Shown piece by piece: positions 11,034-22,497 of a DNA stretch of 64,000 nt (position 1 is its first letter; the number at the start of each line of letters is the position of its first letter). The notes under the pieces were generated by a model. The model was not told where the DNA came from and made no database searches. It saw only the letters and a list, made by a program, of their open reading frames with translations. A program made the position numbers and the translations under genes. This DNA comes from Raphanus sativus (Eukaryota; Streptophyta; Magnoliopsida; Brassicales; Brassicaceae): NCBI RefSeq assembly GCF_000801105.2, contig NC_079516.1, forward strand, positions 50,699,265-50,763,264. Direction: 5' to 3'.

Positions 11034-13279
11034 TTGATTAATAACTTTGTTCTTCTTAAACCGCAATTGTAGAGTTTACAGGCTAAATATATTTTTTTTC
11101 TTTTTGGTAATTCAGGTTAGCTGCGTCCGAAAATCCAACTAATCCCGAAAACCAGAAAACAATTCATATAAAAAGTTGTTTTTATGTAGTTTATCTGAGT
11201 TACACGTTTCGAATCTAGAGTGCTAACACTTTTCTAAAGTCGTCTTATTATCCATTATCGTATAATTACACTTTCAACCAATTATGCATATGGTGTTTTG
11301 AAATAAAAGAATAAAAAAATAATTTTGGTATATCATTGTTTCGAAACTTCAAAATCAAATCAAAACTTTGAGAGAACTCTTTATTCGGCTTTTTCTAGTT
11401 ATCAAAACATTTTTACACAAGTTTAAAGACTTTTTATTAAGCCCAAAAGATCAGGTTATATACTTGTAATTCAGAGTTCAAAATGTTAAAGATCATGGTT
11501 TTGTCAATAAATTAGATACTAATTCGTCCACCAGCTTTTGTGTGATGCCTTTGCTTGACAAAAAAATCCTAAACTAACAATCTAAACGCAAAGAAATATT
11601 ATAGTCACTAGTCTGCAAGCGATATAACATAAGATTCGTATAAAAGGTGACTAGTTAGTGTGGATAAGCATTTAGACGGTGCTGTAATATGAATAAAAAT
11701 AACGTGAAGAAGGTCTGAGTTTGGTCTCGATCTCCTTTCAAATATTAGTCGAAAAGAAAAATCGCCTTTCAAATAGTTATTAGTTATTACTAGGAAGCAG
11801 TCGTTTCCTTTGACTTTGGTTTTATTTATGTACTATCCCTGATAATAAGGGTTTCTATTGAATAAGACTACTAATGTTTGGGATTTACCCGAATATGTTT
11901 AAGTGCATGCACTTGCACTCGACTTTGTGACCATAACCTTAGTGGATGTTTATGTTATTTTAACGGTAGATCAGACGATAGTTGAATTTGATTAATAGTG
12001 GATGTATGTTTCAGTTATTTTTAGCGTGTACGTCGATCATAAGTTCCATTGTTCACTTGTTATTAGTCATACTAGACACTACTATTACATTTAAAACTAA
12101 AATAACATATGAAAAGTATGCGAAGGAGTTTGTAGATTGTCTTCTTATTTTATCTTTACTTGGCTGCTTCCTTATTCCTTCCTTAGCTTTGAATTCAAAT
12201 AACTAAATAAGTCATCCTTAGAGGGGAAACAAATTTAGTTCATAGTACACGTATAAAGAATATTATCTCATCCATATATTCGGGTAGTGATAGTCTGATA
12301 GATAAAGACTCGCAACTTATTCCATTTAGATATCAATGATCTCTTCTTTTTATATAAACCATCAAATATAAGATGATCATATGAAACAAGCAACCATTCA
12401 TAAATTATAATAACATAACATTTTATATTTTTTGGTCATTTTATAGCACGTCTTAATTTTTCTCTGCGTAACACTGCTTTAACCAAAAATGTATATAGTA
12501 ATTTCCTTGAAACTTTTATTTCACGCGCAACACACATAATGAAAATAATAGAAATAAAATTAATATTCTTTAACTCACGCTAACTCGTATTTTGAATAGT
12601 CATTTCCTTTAAACGTATATTTCAATACATAATACTAGTTTCTTTTGTGGACAAGAAAAAGCAAATTAATATTGAGTTATTCGAAAAGTATGCATCTTTT
12701 TGAACAGATATAAGATATGATGGGTTTATATAACTAAGTATAAAAAGAAGATGGGTTACTTGTTAGAATTCCTTTCAAGTTTACGATAAGTCTTTCCTAC
12801 TCCTTTTAAAATCTCTTTCGCCTTTATACATAGTCTTCTTCCTTATACAAATGTTTTCTGTCCAAACGTTAGTTATACGAAAAGAAAAAACAGTGACCCT
12901 CGTATATTCCCGTAGATTAATTGTTTGGCATCTTTTATTACTTAATGACGTTTTAGCAATAAAAAGATCACCGATGCATGGTTAATATATGAAATTGGCT
13001 AAAACATATAAGCAAACACTTGACATTCCACGTTATTTGCATATATGGTTGAAAAATCAACGTACACTAATACACCATGTACTTGGATTATCAAACCATT
13101 TTTTCTCTTTTCTATCATTGTTGACTTGGAAATGTTGATCGTTTTTCACCCAAAAAATGTTTGATTATTTTACACGGTCGTTATTATTGTATTTTGTTTT
13201 CCCCGCAATTAGGAAAAAACTATATTTTAAAATCAAAAACTATATTTTAAAATCCTTTATTCCATAAAGATGTATATAT
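11034..13279. other. AT-rich intergenic DNA
   Basis: No gene is supported. The open frame at 11982-12206 has no recognisable features. Confidence 0.5.
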
Positions 13280-13470
13280 GATATAGTCTAAATCGGGGCC
13301 TGCCTTCCATCCGTTTTGACGACCAATCAGGTGCTCTCCTACTCGTCATGTGCATCACGAACTTGGGTCCCACTCTTATCGGTTTGAACTGCCACGTAGT
13401 CCGAACATAACAAGTTAACGGTTCTAGAACAAATACCTACGTGGCAAGACAGCTGGAAATGGTGATTGGC
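13280..13470. promoter_or_regulatory. Orphan promoter-like island (heat-shock element flanked by inverted ACGT motifs)
   Basis: This stretch is clearly richer in G+C than its surroundings. It contains TGCCACGTAG (13390-13399) and its exact inverted copy CTACGTGGCA (13437-13446). Between them is the palindrome GTTCTAGAAC (13421-13430), a good heat-shock element core (nTTCnnGAAn). A CCAAT box lies near 13324. No gene adjoins it closely on either side. The motif matches are direct; promoter function is inferred. Confidence 0.4.
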
Positions 13471-13553
13471 TTATTTTTTTTTTTTTGGATGGGCCCTCAT
13501 CAACCCCTTTTTTATTTCACTTTTTTTACATCACTCCATAATCCATATAGAAA

Positions 13554-13804
13554 GAGCATCTCTAATGTAAAACTCCATTTTTTTCTCCAAAATGGAGTAA
13601 AAGTAAATATGGAGTAAAATTGCTCCAATCCTACCCCATTTTTCACTCCATAATAGAATCATGAACAAACAAAAAATAAATTACTCCATTTATGAAGTAA
13701 ACTTCAAAATAGAGTGAGATATGGAGTTGGGTTGGAGCATATGTTACTCCATAATCACTTTTACTCCATTTTGGAGTTAAAAATGGAGTTGGGTTGGAAA
13801 TGCC
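13554..13804. mobile_element. MITE-like element with GGAGT/ACTCC fold-back
   Basis: The left end GAGCATCTCTAATG and right end GTTGGAAATGCC are imperfect inverted repeats. The interior is full of alternating ACTCCAT and ATGGAGT motifs that would fold back. I could not resolve a target duplication, so the superfamily is not assigned. Confidence 0.5.
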
Positions 13805-13806
13805 AT

Positions 13807-13850
13807 AATCACTGCGATTAGCAAATATAATCACTGCGATTAGCAAATAT
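13807..13850. repeat. 22-bp perfect tandem repeat, two copies
   Basis: The unit AATCACTGCGATTAGCAAAT plus AT occurs twice head-to-tail (13807-13828 and 13829-13850), directly after the MITE-like element. Confidence 0.85.
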
Positions 13851-15017
13851 GTTCATTTCAAAATGCATTTTCTGTTGTTTTATTGGGTTTCTTTTGATAA
13901 AATAGAGTTGTTGTATACTAGTATGTGCATGATACATAGTAATAAATATTAAATTACACCGTCGTGGAAGATAATGGATTTTGTTTGGTTATAGGTGATA
14001 TTGTTTGTGGATAAACACATGACTATTGTTTATGAAATTTAAATCATAGAATAAAGAACGAGTTGGAAGAGAGTCAACAAAAGTTTAGCTAACAAAAGAA
14101 ACAGGTTTCCTGGGAATGAAGCATGTCTCCGGCCGCATTATCCGACCATTATCCATTCTTCTAACTTTTGGAGCATTTCTATTTTTCTTGCTTTTTAATT
14201 TTCTTTTAATTCAAGTTTTTAATGATTAACAATTAACTACTTAAATTTGAGTACATCTGAAAAAGAGTTGTAGTCTTGTAGTAGGTGCCCACCCCCAAAC
14301 CATGATCTACCGTCTAAATTTTAGTCAAGCATCATCTAAACATTAATTGTCCAAGTTCTAGTAGTCACAATATGGTTAATCAGATGTTTTAAGCAAAAAA
14401 AAAATCAATCGAAAACATTAACTAATATAAGATTAATTTAACAGACAATAGTATCTGAACAACCATTTATAGTATTTAATTTCATTGATACCTTAATGGT
14501 TTTTTGTACCACTGATGTTTTTTAGATATTGTTTAAACTTGGACTAGATGGCATTGTTCGGATAAAGTTTGGTATGGGAACACATCACGCTGCCTGAAAC
14601 TAAAATGCTCAATAAATGCCGGAGAGGTGAAGACAAATAGTATTATATTTGAATGTGGATGAGATCTAAGTATCTAACACCAAATCAAATAAACATACAT
14701 ATTCCTTGGTGGGACATTATTAATTGAAAGTTATCTATTTTTCCTACATCTGTTTTATCCTCTACTTATTTTGAAGTGCCCATATAGAAAATAACTGAAT
14801 AATCACAAAATAACAATTTATGATTGTTAAATTATTGGTAAGGTGCATGTCGCTGGAAAACGTTAAAAGTATTATAATTTTATAGACTTTCTTTTTCGCG
14901 TTAATTGCATTTGCTTCGGCAAACCAATATATTCCAGCAGTCCATGGATGATGGATGTATCATAGGACGAAACTGTGACAATTTCTTAATGAACTATGCC
15001 GATTGAAAGTGCAATGG

Positions 15018-15062
<45 letters not shown>

Positions 15063-16031
15063 TCGTATCAATTTGATGTATATCCGTTGTGAAACATGGA
15101 AACATATTCTCCTTTCTTCGTGTATGTCGGACTCTTTTTTTGACTTTTACTTACAAAGCAAATGGATACAACTTGGAAATTAGAATAATACTGATGTCAT
15201 CACAAAATGGCATTGCAGAGGAAGAAGTCCTTATCCACCAAAAGCTTTCTTCACTTCATTTTTCCTCTTCTGATAAATATACAATAGATAATGTAATAGA
15301 AAGTTTAGTACCACATTCGTTTTTTTAATTAATTTTGATAAATAAAAGTGGCACGACATGTTCCTCTTTAATCTCCGCAGTTCCCACGCATGTTTCTTCC
15401 TCTCATGGGAAATGCCTAGAATGAGTCTCATCCATTTTCATAAAGCATGCTTGTGCTTCAACCAGACAAAAGAAAATATGCATATGATTGTCCCCTTTAA
15501 TTATTCTGTAAAAGAAACATAAAACTAGTAATTTTTGATTAGATAAAACTTAGTAATCTGATGCTGTTACTTTTGTTGATATGTATTTTAGGCCATGTTA
15601 AGTAATACACCAAAATCATATAATTAGCACAAAGAAAGCAACGTTACTAAGGTTTGGTAATTCCAAAACCAAAATTTGGACCATAACTTGAAAATGATAA
15701 AACTGCGACCGTAAGTAAAGGACCTTAACACTTACTTGTACTTAAAGAATTCTAAACCACTAGATTTTATGAAATTTCTAATAGAAATCATTATCCGATC
15801 TCCGGACATTTGAAGCTTCAAAGCTCGAGCATTTGTCCAAACATAAGCAGCCAAAACTACATTATAAATAAAGTATTATGCCGAATTGATGATCATAGAA
15901 ACTTCATCATGCAAATACGTGTAAAACTGAAATTGTTAACCAACATAATTGGGTCCAAGAATTAAATATCTGGACGGAAATAAACTTTAAGAAAAAATCA
16001 TAAGGTAACTGGTGAAAAGCTAAGACACATT
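13851..16031. other. AT-rich intergenic DNA with TA microsatellite
   Basis: A (TA)n run of about 19 repeats lies at 15019-15056. No gene could be supported; the overlapping open frames at 15089-15431 lack any recognisable feature. Confidence 0.5.
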
Positions 16032-16250
16032 CTAACCAATCAGACTTCTCAGTTCTCCCACAGCCACCACCGCAGAAGCTCCACCATATTCTCCCGAAAC
16101 CGGTGCAGCCGCTGCCAAAAACTTCCTTGGATCCTGAACCGATATAATCTACACAATAAATAAACGTTTCCAGGACTAATCAATCATAGATTAAGAAACT
16201 CAAGGTCCAACCTTCACATTCTCAGGCTGAGGGAAAGAATATTTAGTAGC
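16032..16250 (-). pseudogene. RPP0A: Remnant of 60S acidic ribosomal protein P0 (C-terminal part)
   Basis: On the minus strand, 16212-16250 encodes LATKYSFPQPENVK, which resembles the LATEYS(F/Y)PQ...VK segment of P0. After an intron with a good donor and acceptor, 16032-16133 encodes DPRKFLAAAAPVSGEYGG...ending at a stop. P0 is the stalk-base protein of the 60S subunit. The N-terminal ~230 residues are absent upstream, and the acidic terminal tail (DDDMGFSLFD-type) that binds elongation factors is missing. In A. thaliana RPP0A lies between HSPRO2 and the WIYLD gene, exactly this position, so I read it as a fractionated relic. Confidence 0.65.
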
Positions 16251-17103
16251 TAAATAAATTGGGCTTAAGATGTGGCCCAAAAAATAGCTTTTAGCCCACT
16301 ATACCACTAAATGTATCTACTTCTCTCTAGGAATGTATTTAGCTCTTTAAACGAGGCCACTCGTTTTTATTAAATGTTTCTATTCTCATTTTTTTTTGTA
16401 ACTTACACATATTTCTATTTAATCTCATTATGAATGTCAAGACTCAAGATTAAGGAAAAAAAATATATATATATATATCTTTTTTTTTTGGTTTTATACG
16501 AATTGACATTTTTTTTAACCAAGTGCATGAATGCAAGAAGGATTTGTGTCATATAACAACTACTTGCCTAACTAATCAAACAAAGAAAATGTATCAATTT
16601 ATTATTCGCAAATATCACATGACCGATGGCGGTAGTTAACACAATAGTAATTAAATAATAATTCAGTTAATATAGAAATAATTAAATAATAATTCAGTTA
16701 AAAATGGATGATTATTTATTTATCGACATTTTGTTTCTTTCACGACCTTAAGAGACCGAAGGAAGCGAGTGACGACGTCTCTGTCTCTGTCTCTGTCTCT
16801 GTCTCTAGGTCTCTTGGCTTTTCCTCCGTCACAGTCACCGTGTAAGCTCCCTCTCTCTCACACTACTAGATCTATCCGAAAACAAGCTCAGCCTTTTCTC
16901 TAATAAGTCTCAATTCTCAAAGTTAGTGCCTTTTTGGAATTGTTCTCTTATGGAAACGAGTAAAAGTTTCGATCTTTTTGGTTCCTAGTTAGGGTTTTCG
17001 TTCCAGATTGTTGTTTTGTTCTTGTGTTTGTTTGATTGTATAAAGTAACAATTTTTTGTTGTTGTTGTTGTTGTCATTTGGGTTTCTTCAGAGAACATTG
17101 TGA
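16251..17103 (+). promoter_or_regulatory. Upstream region and 5' UTR of the WIYLD gene
   Basis: A GTCTCT repeat at about 16772-16808 and CT-rich sequence to 16860 look like promoter or leader DNA. A probable 5' UTR intron contains a (TTG)n run at 17056-17074 and ends at a CAG about 15 bp before the start codon. Confidence 0.45.
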
Positions 17104-18397
17104 ATGGCGCCTAGAGGAAGGAAAAAGGTAAAAAGCTTTTTAAAGACTTTTTTACTGTTACATAGAGAGGTTTTAGTTGAACAGATCAGTGGGATGATGA
17201 TAGTTTTGTTCTGCAGAAGGCTGGAATGATGCGAGAGGATGCAGCACGAGATGCCATGAGAGCTTTTGGGTTTGCGGAGCGTCTTATCAATGTGTCTATC
17301 AAGGAATTGCTTGAGGTAATGTTCCTTTCCTCACTTCTTCTTTTTTTTACTTCCTTGAAAGTTGAAACTTGAAATTTGACGCTTCACCTGATTTGGAACT
17401 TCAGGTGTATGGTGCGGAGGGGTGGTTTCTGATCGAAGAGTGTAGTTACTTGGTGCTGTTAAACAAATGCCTTGAGAAGTCAGCAGAACAAGGCCCAAAT
17501 TTGCCTGAAGATAGGGTAGAAGAGAGGGCTGAGGAGGAGGAACAAAACGATGAGATGATGGCTGAGGCAGAGAAAGACCAAAACGATGAGATGGTGGTGG
17601 TGGCTGAGGAGGCAGAACCAGAACAAAACCATGAGATGATGGTTGAAGCTGTACAAGAACAAAACACTGAGATGCCTGAGGCAGAGCAAGAACACACTCC
17701 TCAGCAAGAAGAAGAAGAAGAAGAAAAGGTGGGTTTGTTCTTCCTCTTCTTACTCTTTTCTCTATCTCTCTGCCTTGTTACTTAAACCCTTCGGTCATGA
17801 ATTTTGTAGCTTTCGTTTTGTTGAGATTAGCTTTGTTTGGCATTGATCTGTTTTAGAAACTAGTTCTTGAAACTACCTAACTCGCATGCATGATCTTTCT
17901 TTTGTACTACAGGAGCAAGAAGAGCTGCGTGTTGAGGATGGAAGAGACCATGTCGGTAGCAACTCAACGTCTCTGGTGGGGTGTGTTGCCGAGACAGGTA
18001 CAAAGGCTTGTCAGACTGAAGCTTTATCAACCACTAGCGAGACAGACATCTTGGACTCATCCCCAGCAGCAGGAGAAGCATCAGTGATCAATTACACATC
18101 ACCACCAGCAGCGTTTCCACCAGCAGGTTTTGCACAACATCCTTCTGCAGGTAAAAAATCAAACTCATCTGCTGCCATTAAACATTTCTTTTTACTGATG
18201 TAAAATATCATTCTTCAGGTGCCAATCTTTCCGGACGGGGTGGATGGATAAGTGATTCGGATGAGGATCCAGATGATGATGGTGATGATGATGAGATGAT
18301 TCAGCTGACTCCAGAACCGCTCTGTGAAGAGCTTGAAGAGCTGATCAAGGAGATACGTGGAGAGAAGAAGAAGAAGAGGACCAGGTGGGAAGACTAA
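17104..18397 (+). CDS. WIYLD-domain protein (nucleolar histone methyltransferase-related)
   Basis: Five exons: 17104-17127, 17217-17315, 17405-17728, 17913-18150, 18219-18397. They total 864 nt, 287 residues. Residues about 12-65 form a WIYLD domain (AARDAMRAFGFAERLI...YGAEGWFLIEECSYLVLLN), the ubiquitin-binding module known from plant SUVR histone methyltransferases. There is no SET domain, so no methyltransferase activity is expected. The middle is a Glu/Gln-rich repeat (EQNDEMMAEAE-type units). The C-terminus has an acidic stretch and a basic end (EKKKKRTRWED). The basic N-terminus (APRGRKKKK) could be a nuclear signal. Matches At2g40020 by position and content. Confidence 0.85.
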
Positions 18398-18404
18398 GCT
18401 GAGC

Positions 18405-18570
18405 TCATGAGCTCCTGTAAGCAGCGTCAAAGTTAAGTAAGCTAAGAAGTAGAGTGAAAGAGAGTAAGTAGTATTAGAACAAGTAAGGAGGAGTCGGGAG
18501 CAGCTCCTGTAAGTATCGCGCTTAAGTTAAGCTAGCTAAGAAGTAGAGTGAGAGACTAAGTAGTATTGGT
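18405..18570 (+). repeat. ~95-bp tandem duplication in the 3' UTR of the WIYLD gene
   Basis: The segment starting GCTCCTGTAAGCAGCGTC is followed about 95 bp later by a diverged copy starting GCTCCTGTAAGTATCGCG. Both continue with CTAAGAAGTAGAGTGA...TAAGTAGTATT. Confidence 0.65.
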
Positions 18571-18942
18571 TTAAAACTTGATATGGTGATGTATATTTTG
18601 TTATTTAAATCAGTTGCATAATCATTACTCTGTGCACAAACTTAATCTAAGTAAAATAACCAGTCTATCCAACGTTAATCCAAGTAAAATAACCAATCTA
18701 AAATGTTCTTTGCCTTAAAGAAAATGCTAGGCTTGGTTTGACTTGATTAAGGTTTTAACTTCTAACCAAAGTAATAGGATTCTTGGTTTGAATGATTTGT
18801 TTAGACACAAATGTCTAGGTTCAGGCAACACCAGTCTACATTTTTTTCTTTGCTTTGCTCATGGGTCTGAAAAGACCTACCGAAAACGTTGATATTGATA
18901 CAGTTGTCAAACGAGATCTAGAATCTGGCTATTTCTTTTTAG

Positions 18943-20320
18943 TAAAAATGATTGCTGGCTACGTGAAGTATTGGCCATCACATGGCTAACCATGCAAAAT
19001 ATACTAATGTATACCTAGCTACACGAAGTATATGTTATGCATGACAACATCCCTCAACTTAATGATGTTATGTAGCTAACATCACAAGTTTAATTTTACT
19101 CATCGAAAAATTAATGTAGATGCAGAGACCGTTTTAATATCTCGTTTCATTAATTAAAATATGACCAATACGACAATAATTTAACTAAAATTAGATTTTA
19201 ACCCAATGTATTAAAAGCATAAGAATTTTTTTATAAATATCCAATATACAAAATAAATATGTTTTAACATTTTTGATATGTAGTGTTTTAACATTTTTAT
19301 TTTAGTGTATTTGAAAACTGGATATTTATATTAGTTTATTTATATAAGATATGAAAGTAATATAAGATATTGTGTAATTTTGTTTTTTAGTTATCTTAAT
19401 ACTTTTTATGAAATTTTAATAATTTTCTGTAGTTTTCTTGATGAATTGTATGATATATACTTATTTGATAAATTTTAATTACAAAACTTATTTGACGTCA
19501 ATTCATTGACTCTAACATTTTATTTGTTTAAAACTTATTTGATGTCATTTAAACCAAAAATAATCTCTCGTGTATAATTATTAATTATTTAATTTTAAGA
19601 ATAAAATAATATAAGAATATAATATGGTTTAGTAAGTTAAATGAATGCAATTTTTTTATGAAAATATAAATAAAATAATTCATTAGTTTAAGTAATTTAA
19701 TTATTTTATATTAAACAAATAAGATATTAGAGTTAGTAAATCGACATCAAATACCTTTATAATAAAAATAGATCAAATAAATAAATAAATAAATATATAT
19801 ATATCACACAATTAATCAAAAGAATTACATATATTTTATTGAAATTTAACAACAAAACAGACTAAACTAATTAAAAACAAAATTAAATAATATCTTATAT
19901 AACTTTCATATTTAATATATATAAAATGATATAATTGTATAGTTTTCAAATACACTAAAATAAAAAATGTCAAAACACTACTTAACAAAATTTTATAAAA
20001 CATATTGATTTTATAAATTAGATTTTGTTAAAAATATTTTAACTCTTTTAAAACGCGGATCAAAATCTAAATTTTGTTAAATTACCGTAAAAACACCATA
20101 TTTTAATTGATAAAACATTAGATTTAAACGGTTTTTGACATTTATATAATTTTTTGAATTAATGAAATTAAACTCGTGATGTTAATTACATCACATCATT
20201 AAGTCGAGGGATGTAGTCATGCATAACATATACTTCGTGTAGCTAGGTATACATTAGTATACTCTGCATGGTTAGCCATGTGATGGCTAATACTTCACGT
20301 AGCCAGCAATCATTTTTCCT
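18943..20320. mobile_element. Long fold-back transposable element (1.38 kb imperfect palindrome)
   Basis: About 155 bp at 18943-19100 (GATTGCTGGCTACGTGAAGT...) recur in inverted orientation at 20165-20320 (...ACTTCACGTAGCCAGCAATC). The symmetry continues inward: GTGTATTTGAAAACT near 19307 matches AGTTTTCAAATACAC near 19940, and TTGACGTCAATTCATTGACTC near 19491 has its inverted partner near 19730. The element is therefore essentially all arm. A near-perfect direct repeat flanks it (TCTTTTTAG at 18934-18942, TCTTTTTAT at 20321-20329), compatible with a MULE-type 9-bp target duplication. It has no coding capacity. Confidence 0.75.
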
Positions 20321-20559
20321 TCTTTTTATGGAATATTTAAACCGATGTCTTCATAAACCGGTTTGACCACCCCTTATCTGTCTGATTTTGGCCTGAGGAA
20401 TACACCCGGTACACGTGAGAAAGTTGAGATAACCGGTTTTCTCATAGTTAAAATTGGAGAAATGAGGCTAGGTATTTGACTCTTAATTAGTTTTTTTCAA
20501 TCTCCCTACTCTCTATAGATAAAGATGAATCAGATGGTTTAATCAGATGATAGATATAA

Positions 20560-20981
20560 AATGATAGTTATTTTATATCTATCGTTTTCTCTATAAAATT
20601 GTAGAAACATCATAATTTCATAAATTGCAAAACAATGGACTTTAAAATTTGGATTAAAGATTACAAATTATGAAACTATAACAATTTAAATCAAATTAGA
20701 TTACATATCGGTTATTCATCAGTTCAATCGGTTAGTCTCGGATTTTAGTTATTTTTTTTTAGTATAGCTATTTTTAAAAATATAAATTAAATTGTCGGAT
20801 CTCTAGACTAACCGGTATAATACTATAATCATAGGTTTGGGTCAAATTTAAATACACTGATTTAAATGTAAAAATGTTTTAAATACACACTCTTTTAAAT
20901 TGACAAAATATTTATTAAATTATTAGTGAAATTTTTCATCGTAAAATATTATGCGCTTGTAAAGCGCGGATCAAGATCTAG
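20560..20981 (+). mobile_element. Helitron 3' part, related to the element at 1538-2225
   Basis: About 420 bp align along their whole length with 1815-2225. They end with a hairpin (GCGCTTGTAAAGCGC, 20953-20967) and CTAG (20978-20981) followed by T. I could not find the 5' TC end, so the element appears truncated or its start has diverged. Confidence 0.7.
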
Positions 20982-21288
20982 TATATATTACAACTAAAAA
21001 AATATGAATCAAGTTAAAATATTTTTTGAGAAGAAGACTAGTGGGTGGTATGCTTTAACCATCTTTGGTAGATGAAAAAACCTTTTTTGGGTATAACTAA
21101 ATAAGATTAGCATCTCTCTAGTAAAATAGTAACATATATAGTTAGAAAAATGAAAAGGAGTATATTTTTCCGCTTATGCTGAAACCAGAAAAAACAAAAG
21201 CTTTGTCTGCACGCTACAAACATTGTCTTCAAATGGGGTTTACTTTGTGGGTTTTTGAATGTAGGTGTGAAAGTTAGTAGCTTTCGGT

Positions 21289-21659
21289 TTGTATTGTGTT
21301 TCCTACTACAGTTTCCGTGGAAACAAGCTTAAAGTTTACTTTTTTGGCACTTATTCTTTCGTCTCTTCAAGTTTTCTAAAAAATGGGTTTTTTTTGGGGT
21401 TTGAGATTCTAAGAGATTTCGCTTGTTTTACTGCTTTCGATTTCGTGTTAACGGTCATAAAGTTTGTTTCTTTATATTTTTTCGCAGCAGCGGTGGTGGT
21501 GCTTTCCGCGGCGGCGGTGGTGGTGCTTTCCGCGGCGGCGGTGGTGGTGCTTTCCGCGGCAACAGAGATGGTGCTTTCCGCGGCGGAGCGTATGTGAGAC
21601 GTCGCGGCTGGGGCGGAGTGATCGGGTACCGCCTTGGTGATCTTCGTTGCTCATTCTGA
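21289..21659 (+). pseudogene. Glycine-rich RGG-type exon fragment of unknown origin
   Basis: After a plausible 3' splice site (...TTTTTTCGCAG at about 21485), the frame encodes SGGGAFRGGGGGAFRGG..., three GGGAFRG units and then RNRDGAFRGGAYVRRRGWGG, ending at a stop at 21657-21659. FRG/RGG repeats occur in RNA-binding proteins, but I do not recognise the parent gene. A weaker echo (NRGGG...GGMYRGRAY, several frames) lies at 21745-21815. The preceding ~80 bp (21360-21440) resemble the leader before the NRPE1 first exon (21925-22001), so this may be debris of the same locus. Confidence 0.4.
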
Positions 21660-22001
21660 GTCTCATTAAAATGCTCTATACTCCTCATTATATGTTCTGT
21701 CGGTCCCTACTCTTTGGTTTCAAAAACTTCGTTCTTTGTATTTGCTGAGAACCGCGGCGGCGGAATGGTGAGAACCACGGCGGCATGTACCGCGGCCGAG
21801 CGTATCTTCGTTTAAAAGACTACTTTGTTTGTGTTAATCTGGTTTCAAAAACTACTTTCTTTGTCTTTATTTGAATTTTAGAAAGACAATACGAGAAAAA
21901 AAAAATCAACATTCGAAAAAAAAAAACAGTTGTTCAACTTTCCAAAAATGAGTTTTTTGGATTTGAGATTCTGGAAATTTCGGTTTCTTTACGGTTTTAT
22001 A

Positions 22002-22497
22002 ATGGAAGAAGCATTTTCAACAGACATTCTTGAAGCATATATTCTTGGGATCACATTCGGTCTTGCTACCCACAGTGAAATTGTAAGTTATCCTCTTTGG
22101 GACTATCTCTGTTTCTAAAACGTTTGAATGAATGATCAAAAATTGCACGTATAACGAAATAAAACAAAAATAATTCGTATGCTTGGTGACAACTTAAAAG
22201 TTAACCTTTTCTCTGTTTTCATTACATCAAATAAAGCGCCATTGAGCAAGTTCTTTTTATGTCTTTCTTTTCTGTTGTTTAGGCTCTTTTATGAATGGGG
22301 AGTCTCACAAACTACTGGTGGTGAGGAAAACCCACAGTCTAATTGGGGAAAGAAACCGTAAGTTGAATCAAATGCTGCTGCTATTTGGGGTTCTAATGCC
22401 AAAAAGAACCTGGATGCTGATGTTGTTGCTGCTTGGGGCTCTAATGCCAACAAGAAGCTGGGAGATGATGCTGCTGGTTGGGGTTCTGTTACACTAA
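22002..22497 (+). pseudogene. NRPE1: Gutted remnant of NRPE1, largest subunit of RNA polymerase V
   Basis: 22002-22082 encodes MEEAFSTDILEAYILGITFG...HSEI, which matches the start of NRPE1 as I know it, and ends at a GTAAGT donor. Within 300 bp, 22285-22494 encodes five WG motifs (YEWGVS, SNWGKK, AIWGSN, AAWGSN, AGWGSV), the ARGONAUTE-binding hook near the NRPE1 C-terminus. Everything between, including the polymerase catalytic core, is gone. An in-frame TAA (22359-22361) interrupts the WG block. The apparent acceptor (22281-22282) leaves the reading frame shifted. NRPE1 acts in RNA-directed DNA methylation. Position after the WIYLD gene matches At2g40030. Confidence 0.75.

Noticed and set aside
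15019..15056. TA run considered as a possible regulatory or origin element
   Set aside because: A simple microsatellite with no other signals.
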